From Fragilaria radians (lineage: Eukaryota; Bacillariophyta; Fragilariophyceae; Fragilariales; Fragilariaceae): a DNA stretch of 64,000 nt. The number at the start of each line of letters is the position of its first letter. The stretch's first letter is position 1. The notes beneath the pieces are model-generated. The model saw only the letters and a program-made list of their open reading frames with translations. It did not search any database and was not told where the DNA came from. The stretch lies in the NCBI GenBank assembly GCA_900642245.1, contig CAAAJI010000123.1, positions 46,064 to 110,063 of the forward strand. The letters run 5' to 3'. Of the stretch, positions 12,075-23,279 are shown one piece after another. A program made the translations under genes and the position numbers.

Positions 12075-13544
12075 AGAATTGGTTGATTGGAATTATTCAA
12101 TCTTATCATCCAATCTTAAAATATACTCCCATTGAAATGCAATTGACAACCAGCATCAACGTATTTGTGTTTAGTGGGAAAGCGGGGCACAGAGATCTTG
12201 GATCTTTGACTGACTCAAATTCCTTTTGAAAGAATCCTAATCCAAACCCAGATTACGATCTGAAGCTGTTATTATTTTAGAACCACTAGATTACTAAAAC
12301 TATGAGAATATCACAACATCAACAAATGATTCCCATGTCGTGGTCGAGTCACGATTTTTAAGGGTTCAAAATATTACATCGTCTCGTCGTACGCGTAACG
12401 TCGATCTGGTATGGTTTCACGTATTCATTTAGATAAATAACCCGGAATTCTCATTTCATCGTAACGGTCATAAAACTTGCACAGATATATCCGGATATGT
12501 ATCAACAAATTCCCACTTATGATGGGGCAAGCAAGACGAGAAAACGTTACTGAAGTAAACCGAGAGTCTTGGTGTCTTAAACACCCATTTATGTTGGATA
12601 ACTGGATGGGTGGAAAATGAAACATGAAGTCAGCTTTTGTAGGTTGACAAGAAAGCCTTTTGTTTGTATCACTTCAAAAAAAGGAAAGGATTTTTACTCT
12701 TATTTGAGACGGAAACATTGACTGTTTGAGGGATTCTTAATATTTATTCCTAGAATTCTTTTAGATCAGGTTGTCTTCCCTTTCGTTACTATGAAAACCC
12801 TTTAGTAATCTATCACAACCGATAATTCCGTGGTTATTCATTTTTTTATTTCTCTCAAGCTTATCATTTTGTTCGACATTTGAATCAATTTTTTCATGAT
12901 GATTAGACCTTTTTCCACTATTTTTTCATCGATTTTCCTTTTTCATCAAAAATCCTTAAACTTCTTTGCTTCCACATAATGATGAGATGAATTCTTTCAC
13001 TTTCCTTACGTCAGTATAAGTTCGAATGGTGGCTTTGCTTTTTATTTGCTAAAACTGCTTCAAAACTCACCCTCAGTGCCTCAATCATTCGTTCGGGATT
13101 GCTTGTATCCCTCCGTTAAGAGTCCAGAATTTACTTTCCAACTTTCCATTTCTATGTGGTATAATGGAGTCATTATACTCAAAGTTAATTTGCAAGTTTT
13201 GTTGTTAACATCTTCCTCAAGCGCAAACCCTTCACCGCCGTCATCAAATCTTTAGAGCTTCACCTGACTTTTTTTTCATTAATCAACTCAATCATCTTTT
13301 TAGTTTAGCTTTGGCTTTCAACAAACCAAAGTTAAGACTAATAATCGAGAGCTCAAACCTTTGTGACAACAAAATGTATTCCTTGAATTGAGCTTATGTC
13401 TGCAGAAACTATTTCACCAGCAATCCCACTACGTCCCCTCCAATTGTTGATGCTACTTTTTGTCTTAATTTACCGATGGAAACTACCTTGCAGAGTATGT
13501 CAGTGACTTTGTCACCTTACGCTAATCTTGTACTATATTCTACA

Positions 13545-13965
13545 ATCCTAGATGACAATACTTTATGATTTAAGTTAAACACACCCAATTAATCTGTAAA
13601 AGAGTTTAATTCAAGAGATGTTATTATGTACCAACATTTGGAGACGTCCAGTGTTGCTAGTACATGCTAATCTGGATGATGAAGATAACAGATATATTAG
13701 CACATCTAAAAACAATAAATGACAATAATAAGATTTGTTGTTTTTTCCGTTTGCAAATTTTAGATGATACTAATCAAAGGTCTCTAAAATTTAGTTGATA
13801 ATAAATCACATGTGTTTCACGAACCTTTTTAAAATGAAAGTGCTTAGCTGTAAATGAAGAGCAGTCAATTGATATTTTACATGCTAGCATAGCCAGGAGA
13901 CAAAAAATAAAAGACTGATCTAAATAAATATTATCATAATGTGAAATTAGTTTGTCAAGATTTCA
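13545..13965. repeat. Diverged dispersed repeat, copy 1
   Basis: Shares many blocks in the same order with 20525-20950, for example GTACCAACATT then GAGA(C/T)GTCCA then GTTGCT, GATGATGAAGATA, ATATATTAGCA, and ATACTAATCAAAG then TCTCT. Both copies lie in the same orientation. No terminal repeats or coding capacity visible; it could be an old LTR or a non-autonomous element. Confidence 0.65.
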
Positions 13966-13999
13966 ATCTTTCACAATTAGAAAGCAAGATTAGTTTTTG

Positions 14000-15134
14000 A
14001 TAATTTCCTTAAAATATGACATATTTTTTCTATCTCAACTCTCACGTAGAGCAATCCTTACATTTGCTTTGCCACAAAGCCCCGAATCTTGTGCAGGGTG
14101 TTAACGTCATTTTTATTCTTCGAATTTCCCTTCCCGGATCATGTAAAAATATCATTGAACAATGATATCAAGTTTATGTCAGGAGCAAATCTTTTTCTTT
14201 TGTCAAATCTATCATACAAGAGTGTCGCATTTCCTTCCATCAACTTAATCATCTGACCACCGTTGCTAAAATTATATCAGCCTTATCAATGCCAACTAAA
14301 TCAGTTAAAAACCTGACATCCGTGACTTCTCATCATCTATCTGCAGAATGTCACGTAAATCTCGGCAAGCATTGCATTCTCATAGCCAACCATGATCTCC
14401 TTGGCGATTGTGGTGCAGTCACTTAAAGCATCATAGTTGCTGCAAACGTGACAGGAGTTTCCATTGTCCTTGATCCAAATATCCTTCCCAATGCAGTCAT
14501 ATTTTTTATGGAAGGGACTACAACATCAGCACTAAAGTCTAAGCCACTTCTAGTTCTCCCAGAATCTCATTCACCCATATTTTTTTTGTGACCTTAATCC
14601 AATTCGCCTATATGTGACCAGCCTCTTTTCTGCAATGCACTACCCTGTGCCTCATTTTCACTCAGCTTCTGCATCTGTGATTTCTTTCTATCAGTTTGCT
14701 TCGAAAAAAGTCCTTCATATCTCAAATTTAGCTTTTCCTAGAGTTGAACAATAGACATTGACTTTTTCTTATTTCCCAATGTGTGTCTCCACCAACAATA
14801 TCTGAATATGCTGGTAAACCTCTTTCTTAACATTTTATTTGTAGAAGTTACAATCTAGTTCTCCAAATTCCCGAGTCATCATCCTTTCCTAGTTTGTTAG
14901 TGCTCACATCAATAGACAATACCCAGCCAGTGAAAGCAATATCATTGAGTTCAATTGCTTACCATTCCTTTCCTTCTTCTCATCAAATTCAAAGGATTTT
15001 CTAGATACTTCTACTATTGCGAACAGGGCATCCTTTATCCCAGAAAATTTAGCCTTTATCGGAGATATCAAAAATTCCGAGGACATGTGAATTAAGAGTA
15101 AGATTATGTATTTCAATTTTGATTCATTAATCAC
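14000..15134 (-). mobile_element. Decayed Ty1/copia Gag-protease region
   Basis: Reading the minus strand around 14500-14360 gives DIWIKDNGNSCHVCSNYDAL followed by VGYENAMLAE. This matches the copia aspartic protease pattern DxW-x-x-D-x-G-x-S-C-H followed by a V-G-x-x-N/G-x-M segment, with the first catalytic triplet changed from D-S/T-G to D-N-G. Stops and shifts interrupt it on both sides. An open Lys/Glu-containing stretch at 14904-15134 may be its Gag. Clearly inactive; boundaries are approximate. Confidence 0.5.
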
Positions 15135-15384
15135 AACCTTTCACATACAACTGATGAATCGTCTTCTTCGTAGTCGAGTTAAAAGAGAGCGCTTCATCAC
15201 ATGTAATCGTGGGTAACTAGTAAGCGTCTAGTTGGACCAACATTTTATCCGGATAACTCTTTCTTGTTTGATTGGGACTCATTATATAGGTCGAATTGAC
15301 TGATTTGAACCTTTTTTGAGTGATTCCCTCATCCGGTAAGATTGACTAGTGGCCTAATTGGAGCGAGAAATTTCTTGCTAGGAC

Positions 15385-15560
15385 TATTGAAGAAATCAGA
15401 GGAGAGTTGAGTCTACGATTTGAAAGGTTGAATCAAAAGTCTACAAGTAATGAAGAAGGAACAGTTTTCGAGGAACAAGCTCTAATTACGTGGTTAGTTT
15501 AAGAAAAGATGTAAAAATTGTGGACAAGTCAGGCACAAGTCTTTTCAGTGCAAAAATCGA
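15385..15560 (+). mobile_element. Decayed Ty1/copia Gag with zinc knuckle
   Basis: Plus-strand translation gives TIEEIRGELSLRFERLNQKS and, after a frame change, CKNCGQVRHKSFQC, a CX2CX4HX4C knuckle. This parallels the minus-strand Gag at 36828-37103, which has TIEELKEELTLRFEGM then CCTCGKLGHKVSQC. It is a second copia relic in opposite orientation to the 14.0-15.1 kb fragment. In-frame stops show it is dead. Confidence 0.6.
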
Positions 15561-16002
15561 GGATTTAATTTGCTCTTTGAGTTTTCCAGGCTAGAAATAA
15601 ACATTTTCATTGCTTTAGGATTTCATTCCATTAGAAAGAATATTCCAAGAAAAAAATCAGGAGATCCCAAAAATGACGCTTTGGAAGACGATCTAGAGTA
15701 ATCTTCGTGAGGGCAGGTGAAACTATATTCAAAAGGAGGGTCATCTTTTGAAAAAGTAATCCTTAACCTTCTAGCTCCTTCTAGCTTCTGAGATTTTTTT
15801 TCACTGGGGGTCAAATTATAATGTATGGGAAGTAGTGTCTATCTGTTTTGAATTGAAAAAGAAAAGGAAGAAAAATGGAACCTCATATTTCCTAACGAAG
15901 ATTACAGCAGAACATCAATACTTAACAAGTTCGAAATCAAGCCAGTCAAAGTTATTGAAAAGTTATCTGTCCTGCCACTAATATTGAAAGGATTAACAAG
16001 TA

Positions 16003-17274
16003 ATGGGAAATTTGCTAGGCTCTCCCGTCATCGAGAAGGATACACATTCAGGAAGAACTGAAGATGGGCTAGAGTTCGGTGTATCATCCATGCAAGGTTG
16101 GCGTGTTCATATGGAAGATGCCCATATCTGCGAGCCGAAAATATATGCCAGAGAGGAAGATGTAATCATAGATCTTAACGGTCATTCATTATTTGCTGTC
16201 TTTGATGGCCACGGTGGAACTTTTGCAGCTCAGTACGCTGGCAATAATCTGTTGCGCGTGTTAAGTCGTCATAAAAAATTTATTGAGTATGCAAAATTTC
16301 ATCAAGAGAGGCAAGTCAAGGAAGCTCAGTTATCAGAGGGAGAACGTGCTTCCTTCTTACGAGAGGGATTAGATCTCCTAGAAGGTGCTTTTAAAGACGC
16401 ATTTCTCGAGCTTGATAGTGAAATTTACAAAGCCAAAATGGGTCAAATTCAACCTGACGCCAATAAACCATTCCACGTTTCAGACGGTCTGCAAGATGAC
16501 TCTGTTGAGGATAGTACACAAAGAGATTCGATTAGATTTCAAGAAGTCAAAGCTATGGCGGAGAGTGATGTCGATGATTCTGGCACAACCGCTGTCGTTG
16601 TTATGATCACTCCAGATTGGATTTTATGTGCAAATTCAGGCGACAGCCGTTCGGTCATATCTAAGCAAAATCATAAGGCCGTTCCCTTATCATATGATCA
16701 CAAACCTGATGACGCGCATGAACAGCAGCGAATCAAAGCTGCTGGTGGTTATGTAGCTGGAGGACGCGTAGACGGTGACCTTGCTGTCTCTCGAGGCTTG
16801 GGGGATTTTCGATTCAAGATTGCCAACACAGTATGTCAAGGTAACACGCCCCTTTCTTCCGACTATGAAATCTCTAACTTTGTCAAGCCAGAAGATCAAA
16901 AGGTATCTCCCGTCCCAGATATTATTGTACAAAATCGAAGTTGCGTTAATGACGAATTTATCGTGGTAGCATGCGATGGTATATGGGATGTAAAGACTAA
17001 TCAAGAGTGTGTGAAGATGATCGCAGATATTTTTTCCGAAGGCGAAAGCAATATTGGTTTATTATGTGAAGAGGTAGGTTCTCTGTCAACTTACTTATTG
17101 GGAATACTTTGATTTCTTTTTCTAATTTTTTTTCAGGTCCTAGATATTTGCTTGAAGGATGGCAGCAAAGATAACATGACAGCACTCGTGATAAAATTTC
17201 CGGCTCAACAGGTTGGGATTGGTGGAGGCGTTGCTGCCAGAAGAATGAACCGATCTGACGATGGAATGCATTGA
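16003..17274 (+). CDS. PP2C-type (PPM) serine/threonine protein phosphatase, two exons
   Basis: Exons are 16003-17073 and 17137-17274 (phase 0 intron of 63 nt with a poly-T tract before its AG), giving 402 aa. Without the second exon the protein would lose its last metal site. PPM motifs are complete: RVHMEDAH (34-41), FDGHGG (67-72), SGTTAVVVM, the NSGDSR motif, DHKPDD, GDLAVSRGLGD, CDGIWD (Asp325) and the final GSKDN (366-370). These aspartates bind the two Mn/Mg ions used for phosphoserine/threonine hydrolysis. MGNLLGSP at the N-terminus fits an N-myristoylation signal, suggesting membrane association. An acidic insert (about 110-180) separates motifs. It converges with the NOT3 gene, 113 bp between stops. 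Which signalling pathway it serves is not visible. Confidence 0.95.
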
Positions 17275-17387
17275 TTTTGAATGCTGGAATGGTGTCATGA
17301 TTCTAGCTAAGCTAACGTACTCTTATTTCTAGAAAATTCTTTATCTATCATAATCAACTCAATCGCTAATGTTGTGATAATTATTTC

Positions 17388-19551
17388 TTATTGAAGCGAA
17401 TTTTCTAAAAAGCAATATTCGAACCGAAAGTCTGATCGAATACGCTGGCACCATCCTGCCTCGTAATCGAAATAAATATAAGTTCCTTGCTCATATTCGT
17501 CTGTGGTTATTTTAGGCTCCTCATGGCGCTTGAACCAAGTGGTATACTTTTTGTGATACCGCCACGACTGTTTCTTCAACTCTCGAGCCGCCAGGTACTG
17601 CTGAAAAGTCCCTTGCGCATAGTAAAAGATGAAAAATAATGCATCTGTGCCTAGCTTTTCGAATACAGCTGGATTTTCGAAAATTGGAGATGGTACAGAG
17701 GGATAAGAACTTGGTGTAGGATAAGGGTTTCGAGGAGCGTAAGTCTTGGACCGATCACTATCTGATGTATTCGGAATATGTGCGAAAGAGTCGTTAATAG
17801 CAGAAAGATATCCTGATTCGAGCGATGAAGACGTGGTCTTCTTTGTAGGCAACTCCGTGTTTCCATCCAACGAGTTACTACCCAAACTTAAACCAGGCAA
17901 GCCATAATTCATCATGTCCGGAGGTTCTGCCGAAGGAGTTATCTGCTGAGTAACTGCAGAGACTGCAGCTGCTTGTTCGGCTGCCTTCTGTGCTTGTTGC
18001 AATTGCAATTGCTTCTGAGCAACAGCTTCTTGTCTTCTTTGTTGCTCAAGAAGCTGTTGTTGTTGTTGCTGTTGCATTAATTGTTGATCTTCGAGTGCTT
18101 TCTTTTGGGCTTGCTGCCGCTGCAGTTCTTCTTGACGAAGAAGTTCTGCTTGTTGTTGCTGCTGGAGCTTTTTCTGCAGTTGAAGCTGTTGTTGTCGTTG
18201 TATCTCAGCTTGTTGTCTCTGATACATCGAACATGTTGGTGAGATAAATAAAGATTGATGAAATAATTTAAATGCATATTCATTCATGGATTTACCTGCA
18301 ATAGAAGTGCCTTCTGTTGTCGTTCTTTCTCTTGGTCTTGCTCTCGTTTAAGAATAGCTGCCATTGATGCTCCACCAGAAGTAGGCGGCGGAGGCGGTCG
18401 TACAGGTGGAGGAGCCAACACTTTCTTTACTGGTGTTACAACTGGAGGTTTCTCTTCTTCTGCACTTTTCACCTTGCTAACAGTAGCTCGACCAATTTTT
18501 AAAGGGATGGATGCGGGTGCAATTTTCTTTTCTTTCTTACCTTTACTACCCCCTTGTCCCGTTGACGCAGATTCGTCATCTGACCTAGCCGCAGCATCCT
18601 TCTTCATTTCAAGCTGAGTTACGCGATCTACGTCAACAACATCGAGCTCATCTAATCCAAGAGATTCATAAAAGAAGTCTTCATCATAGGCTTGTTGATA
18701 ATCATCGTCATTGTTGGAATCAAGATAATAATCTAAATCATCCTTAAGAGGATCCACAAGTTCGACATCTAAAACATCATTCAGAACAAGACGAATGATT
18801 CCTTCCAGCTTACGAATATGAAATTTATGCTGCAAAACATGATGCATCAAATCATCGATTTGAGCCTTGTTTGTCTTTTTCCCTTTTCCAGCAGAAAGCC
18901 TTTCGATTTCAACATCAGCATCCTCAACGAGTTGTTGCAGCTGATCGATATACTCTCTGATCCAAGTCTCAGTTTCCATTTTGGCTCTTTCACTTGGATC
19001 CAATCTCTCTGCTCGGGCCAGGCCTTCCTTTGAGTAAGTTTTGGTCTTCGTTTCCTTTTCACAAACCTTGAATTGTTCCATCTTCGTTTCAATCAGTTTT
19101 CGCGCTTCGATGAGGTCATCTTTGTCCTTTACATCGGAGCTCCCAATCCAGGTCTTGATTTGATCTCTCAATCTCTGCAATTTCTTGATTTCTTTTTTCA
19201 GGTCCATTTCGTACTTTTCTTTCTGGTTCTGTTGTTCTGTTGCGTATACCTTTTCCCAGATTTCATCGAAAAGTTCCACACCTTCATCCACCTTTTTCAT
19301 CACTCGCTCAATCTCGGCTATCCAAATTAAAACGCAGAAAGGAATAGAAGCGTGAGATATCGTCCATTTTATCAAACAATGTGGAACCACCACTTAAGCA
19401 TCGTTTCTTCAGTAGCGGATACATAAGGTGAATACCACATGAATCCAATCGACGCAGCTCTCACTTCTTATCTACAATGTTTTATTGGAGAACAAAACTA
19501 CATGCTTCAGTAACTATGGAACATACTTTGTAATTTGCGTGCCCCAGACAT
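17388..19551 (-). CDS. NOT3: CCR4-NOT transcription complex subunit 3, three exons
   Basis: Exons are 19551-19527, 19317-18296 and 18218-17388, giving 625 aa. The first exon is only 25 nt and codes MSGARKLQ plus one base; its join produces RKLQTEIERVMKKVDEGVEL, matching the Not3 N-terminus. Introns are 209 nt (phase 1) and 77 nt (phase 0). Domains: coiled-coil Not3 N-terminal domain (1-235); acidic and proline-rich linkers (for example APPPVRPPPPP); a Gln-rich coiled segment (350-425); and the C-terminal NOT box (about 533-625) with LFFIFYYAQGTFQQYLAARE and the closing GWCQRI. NOT3 works with NOT2 on NOT1 in the deadenylase complex that shortens mRNA poly(A) tails. Length is a little below animal CNOT3 (about 750 aa). 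Confidence 0.95.
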
Positions 19552-22500
19552 GTTCTTAGTTGTTGCCAGTTCTCTCTTAATGTGATCCGCTATTATAACA
19601 CCAGTGCTTTGCACTCACGGCTGTAAAGGCCTTATGTAATCCCAGCACTATCCTTAAAATATACACGTTCATAAAATTCCAGTACTTTCTGTACCATAGG
19701 GAAACGTAAAGAAGGTAATCACATTTTATCATGATTTTGTGTAAACCTCTTTTACAAAATGATGAACTCAATTAAGATAATTTACATGTACAAAAATGGA
19801 ATCCATGTAAATCGGAACAATAATACATGCACAAAAACAATTCAAAAGTAACTTTCAGATTCAAGTTTAAAAGTCAAAAAGTATACCATTTCTTTGATGA
19901 AGTTTTGTTGTATAGCATTTCTTTATCTAAATCTGTTGCAGTCATCAAAATGTTAACTTTCGCGCATGAGACAGATTGTACATGAATCATAGTATCCTTA
20001 TCAGCTATTTGAAAGAGAATTTCATGGTGAATTTTCGGGGACAGGTTTTTTTTTAAACGTAGAAATTGTGAGCAATAAATTAAATCTGTTTACGTCGCAA
20101 TTGAATAGTAGCTTCCTTAGTAGTTCAAGGCCATAACCGTCTCAATAATACATTTCTGAATCATCTAAGTAAAAAATCCTGTAAATGGTATAGAAACTAA
20201 GTCATACCCCATCATTTTGAGTTCATATAGAATCCTTATTCAAAAATTTATTTTTCCACTTCATTCTCAGCCTTTTCACTCATCCATTTAAATGGATATG
20301 CCTAAATTGCCAAGGACTTGGTCACAGTGCATTGCAGTGCAAGTCAAAGAAGGAGGTAGCGATAGTTTCTCAGTTTGTCATTTTCAGTCTAATTGTTTCA
20401 AATTGCAAAAGGATTGATTTCGCTAAACGCTCCCTACATAACTCATTCTCAAATATCGCTAATTCTCACACTATCTTTGATTGCGGACATTGGTTCATCG
20501 AAGTTTTTGTCCTATATTAAGAATACTAGGCGATAAAACTGTGTACCTTAAAAACTTACAGCCAATCAAAATAGAAAAGCATTAATTCAAGAAGAATTTA
20601 CTTTGTACCAACATTCAGAGATGTCCATTGTTGCTGGAGCATGAAAATATAGATGATGAAGATATCATATATATTAGCAAACCTAAAACAACAACAACTG
20701 AAAAGAATTATGACTATTGACAAGTTTTAGATAATACTAATCAAAGATCTCTGAAAATAAAGGAGAAAATAAGTCGCATGTTTTTCATGAAGTGTAACAT
20801 GACTTGAATAATTCATTCTAAATAAAATAAGTTAAAAGATATTTTGACTAACCAGAATAATCTGGATATAATATTTCATCCTAAATAATAGGCTGAACTA
20901 AAGGAATGCTATAATAACGAAAAATTAGTCAAGGAAGACTTTATATTCTGTACGATAGAAAAACACGAGTAGCCTTTCATAATTTTCTAAAAATGGAATA
21001 TAATGTTTTTACTTTTAATCTCCACAAAGTGAGTGTAGCAACGATAAGCTACTACTCTTCGACTTGAAGTTAGAGTCAAGGAAGATTATCTTTAATATTT
21101 GGAACAAAATGGAGGCTACCAACGTAGAAACATTAGATTGCAAGAATTGGTAAAATTGTGGAAAAGAATCCATGAAGTGCCATAAAATGAATTACGTGTT
21201 TCTAATCTTTGGATCATGTTGTTTAACATTTGTGATAAGCTCAAAACTGAAGCAGAGAGAAAAAAGGAGGAAAGTATGCTGAAAAGAGACTTTGTCTTAC
21301 TACGAACTCAGTTGCAGGCGAGATCGTTGGAGGATCCAAGGTCTTGGTATAGACTATTTGCATATTTTTTCTTGAGCCAGTAATAACAACTGGAATTAAA
21401 GCCAAGAAACTTGAGTGAAAACTTGTGAGGTGCAAAATTTCAAGTAAAAATAGCTTTACTTCAATAGGACTGCATATTGGATTCATAGGAGAAATAGCGA
21501 ATTCAACTAAAATGCATAATTCAAGCAATTTGCAATAAAATAAGATTCATATTACTTGGAGAGGTCTTAAAGAAATTAAATGAGGAATTTTGGGAGATTG
21601 TGTATTAAGTAGAAGAACAAATCGGACCATAAAATAAACTATTCAGAGATCTAACTTCTGCTCTCTCTATTGATGAATCGAGTAGTTCTCTCTCTAGTTA
21701 CTTCCACCGGTAAGTCCCGACCTTAATCGCTTTAGTGACACGCCAAAATGCGAAAGAATTGAAAACTTCTCTCAAAAGCTCTAACAAGTCTTACCCTGTC
21801 ACTAATTCAATACTATTTTTGTGGAACTCCCAAATTTCTCTGCAATTCCTTGTCTCGTTTAGACTTATACCTTCATGTTAATAGTTCTTCTTCCTGCATT
21901 CAGTGATATTCCATTGACGGGTATTCCCTTAGCCACAGTAATGGAGAGTTTTTACTTCAATCATATGCTGCTTATTGTTAGTTTTTCTAATCGAAAATAT
22001 ATGTTTTTTCATGACAAGTTATATTAGTTCTAAAATCACCATATTCTTTGTGTAAATCTTGAGCCTATGATTCAACATTTTATTTTCTACCCAAGAGATA
22101 CAAGGATTACTATATATTCCGTTCTCTTCTGAACCGTTAAATACTTTCAGGCTTCTCAAGATATTGAAGCAACACAATTTCAAGTAAATTGCAAAAAGGC
22201 AGACATTTTTTGTCATTAAAGGAGACTACTCTCATGAATGGCCTCACCCGCATTTTTTTTCCAAAGAAAGCCAGTTCCATAGGTATTTCTCTTGCTCAAC
22301 AATAAGCCTTAAGATTTAAAGTCTTTTGTATTTTTGCCTTTGAACATGATCATTTCTTATGTACAGTTAAAAGAGAAATGTGTACGTGTGTGATATTGAG
22401 CTTTTCTTGGCTGGAAAACGGCTTAATAACATTGTTAGTCATTTGAACCAATTTGAGTTTATAAGTTGTTCCTTCATATCTTCAAGGATTTTGACTTTCC

Positions 22501-23279
22501 ATTACGCTTTCTTCTTTTTGTTGATTCACACTTATTAACGAAGAAAACACTTTATACAATTTTTTATTAGACATTGGAAACTTTGTCCTGCTGTAGGTCA
22601 TTGGTGTTATCACAGTTAGTTTCAAGTACCATACCAAACAACAATGGTATGATACACCTACTCTGTTAGTCATAGTGTTGCTCATTTTGAAAGGAAGCTG
22701 CAAATATTTTATTAACTCTTCCGCATACAATCCGCTCTTCTACTAGGGACTGTACACGGACTCTCTTTATTCAGAGCATCTAGCTAATGGGATTTAAAAC
22801 CGATGAAATCAAATGATGTCTATCTAAACAATGCTGAGTGCTTAAACCGCAGAAGCTTCACATTGTTAGAGTTGGCTAACGACATATTATATCCTTACGA
22901 GGAACCAACTCTTACGCTCCTCGTACAAGCCCCCAAACATTGATTTCAAGCTTTCGACTCCTTGTCCTCGATTTTTCTCCATCTCCATCGTTTTGTGTGG
23001 TTTTCAATTCTACTTGGGAGCCGAGAAGTCAGAAGTTGGTTAACCTGTAGATTTCCAATTGAATATTTTTATTATTTGTAAACGTTGCACGTTTTCCTTT
23101 TATTCGAAATAAGTATTTTAGTCAGGGTTGCATCCCTTTCGAATTTTTGATTGGTCGATTTGGCACAATTGAAAATTCACAACGGACATTCTTTGGTGAT
23201 AAAATGACTTATTCTAGCTGGAATGTCCTGACGACAACGACATTCTCGCTACAATCGAAATCGACCATACCTAGCAACC
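19552..23279. other. Gene-free stretch with a dispersed repeat
   Basis: About 3.7 kb without a supported gene. Holds the second copy of the diverged repeat (20525-20950). The last few hundred bases are the presumed promoter of the M11 peptidase. No tRNA or recognisable element protein was found. Confidence 0.55.
20525..20950. repeat. Diverged dispersed repeat, copy 2
   Basis: Same orientation and block order as 13545-13965 (see that entry). The copies carry many substitutions and small indels, so the duplication is old. Confidence 0.65.

Larger units (their letters stand above)
9203..16002. other. Gene-free stretch with an assembly gap and copia debris
   Basis: About 6.8 kb with no intact gene. 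It contains a G13 run (9618-9630), a 21-bp tandem repeat beside the gap, an unassigned open fragment at 11865-12074, a dispersed repeat copy at 13545-13965, and decayed Ty1/copia protease (minus) and Gag (plus) traces between about 14.0 and 15.6 kb. The rest is AT-rich with nothing recognisable. Confidence 0.6.

Noticed and set aside
18284..19393. Single-exon NOT3 start at about 19393
   Set aside because: The leading residues there are intron-derived; the 25-nt exon at 19551-19527 restores the conserved N-terminus.
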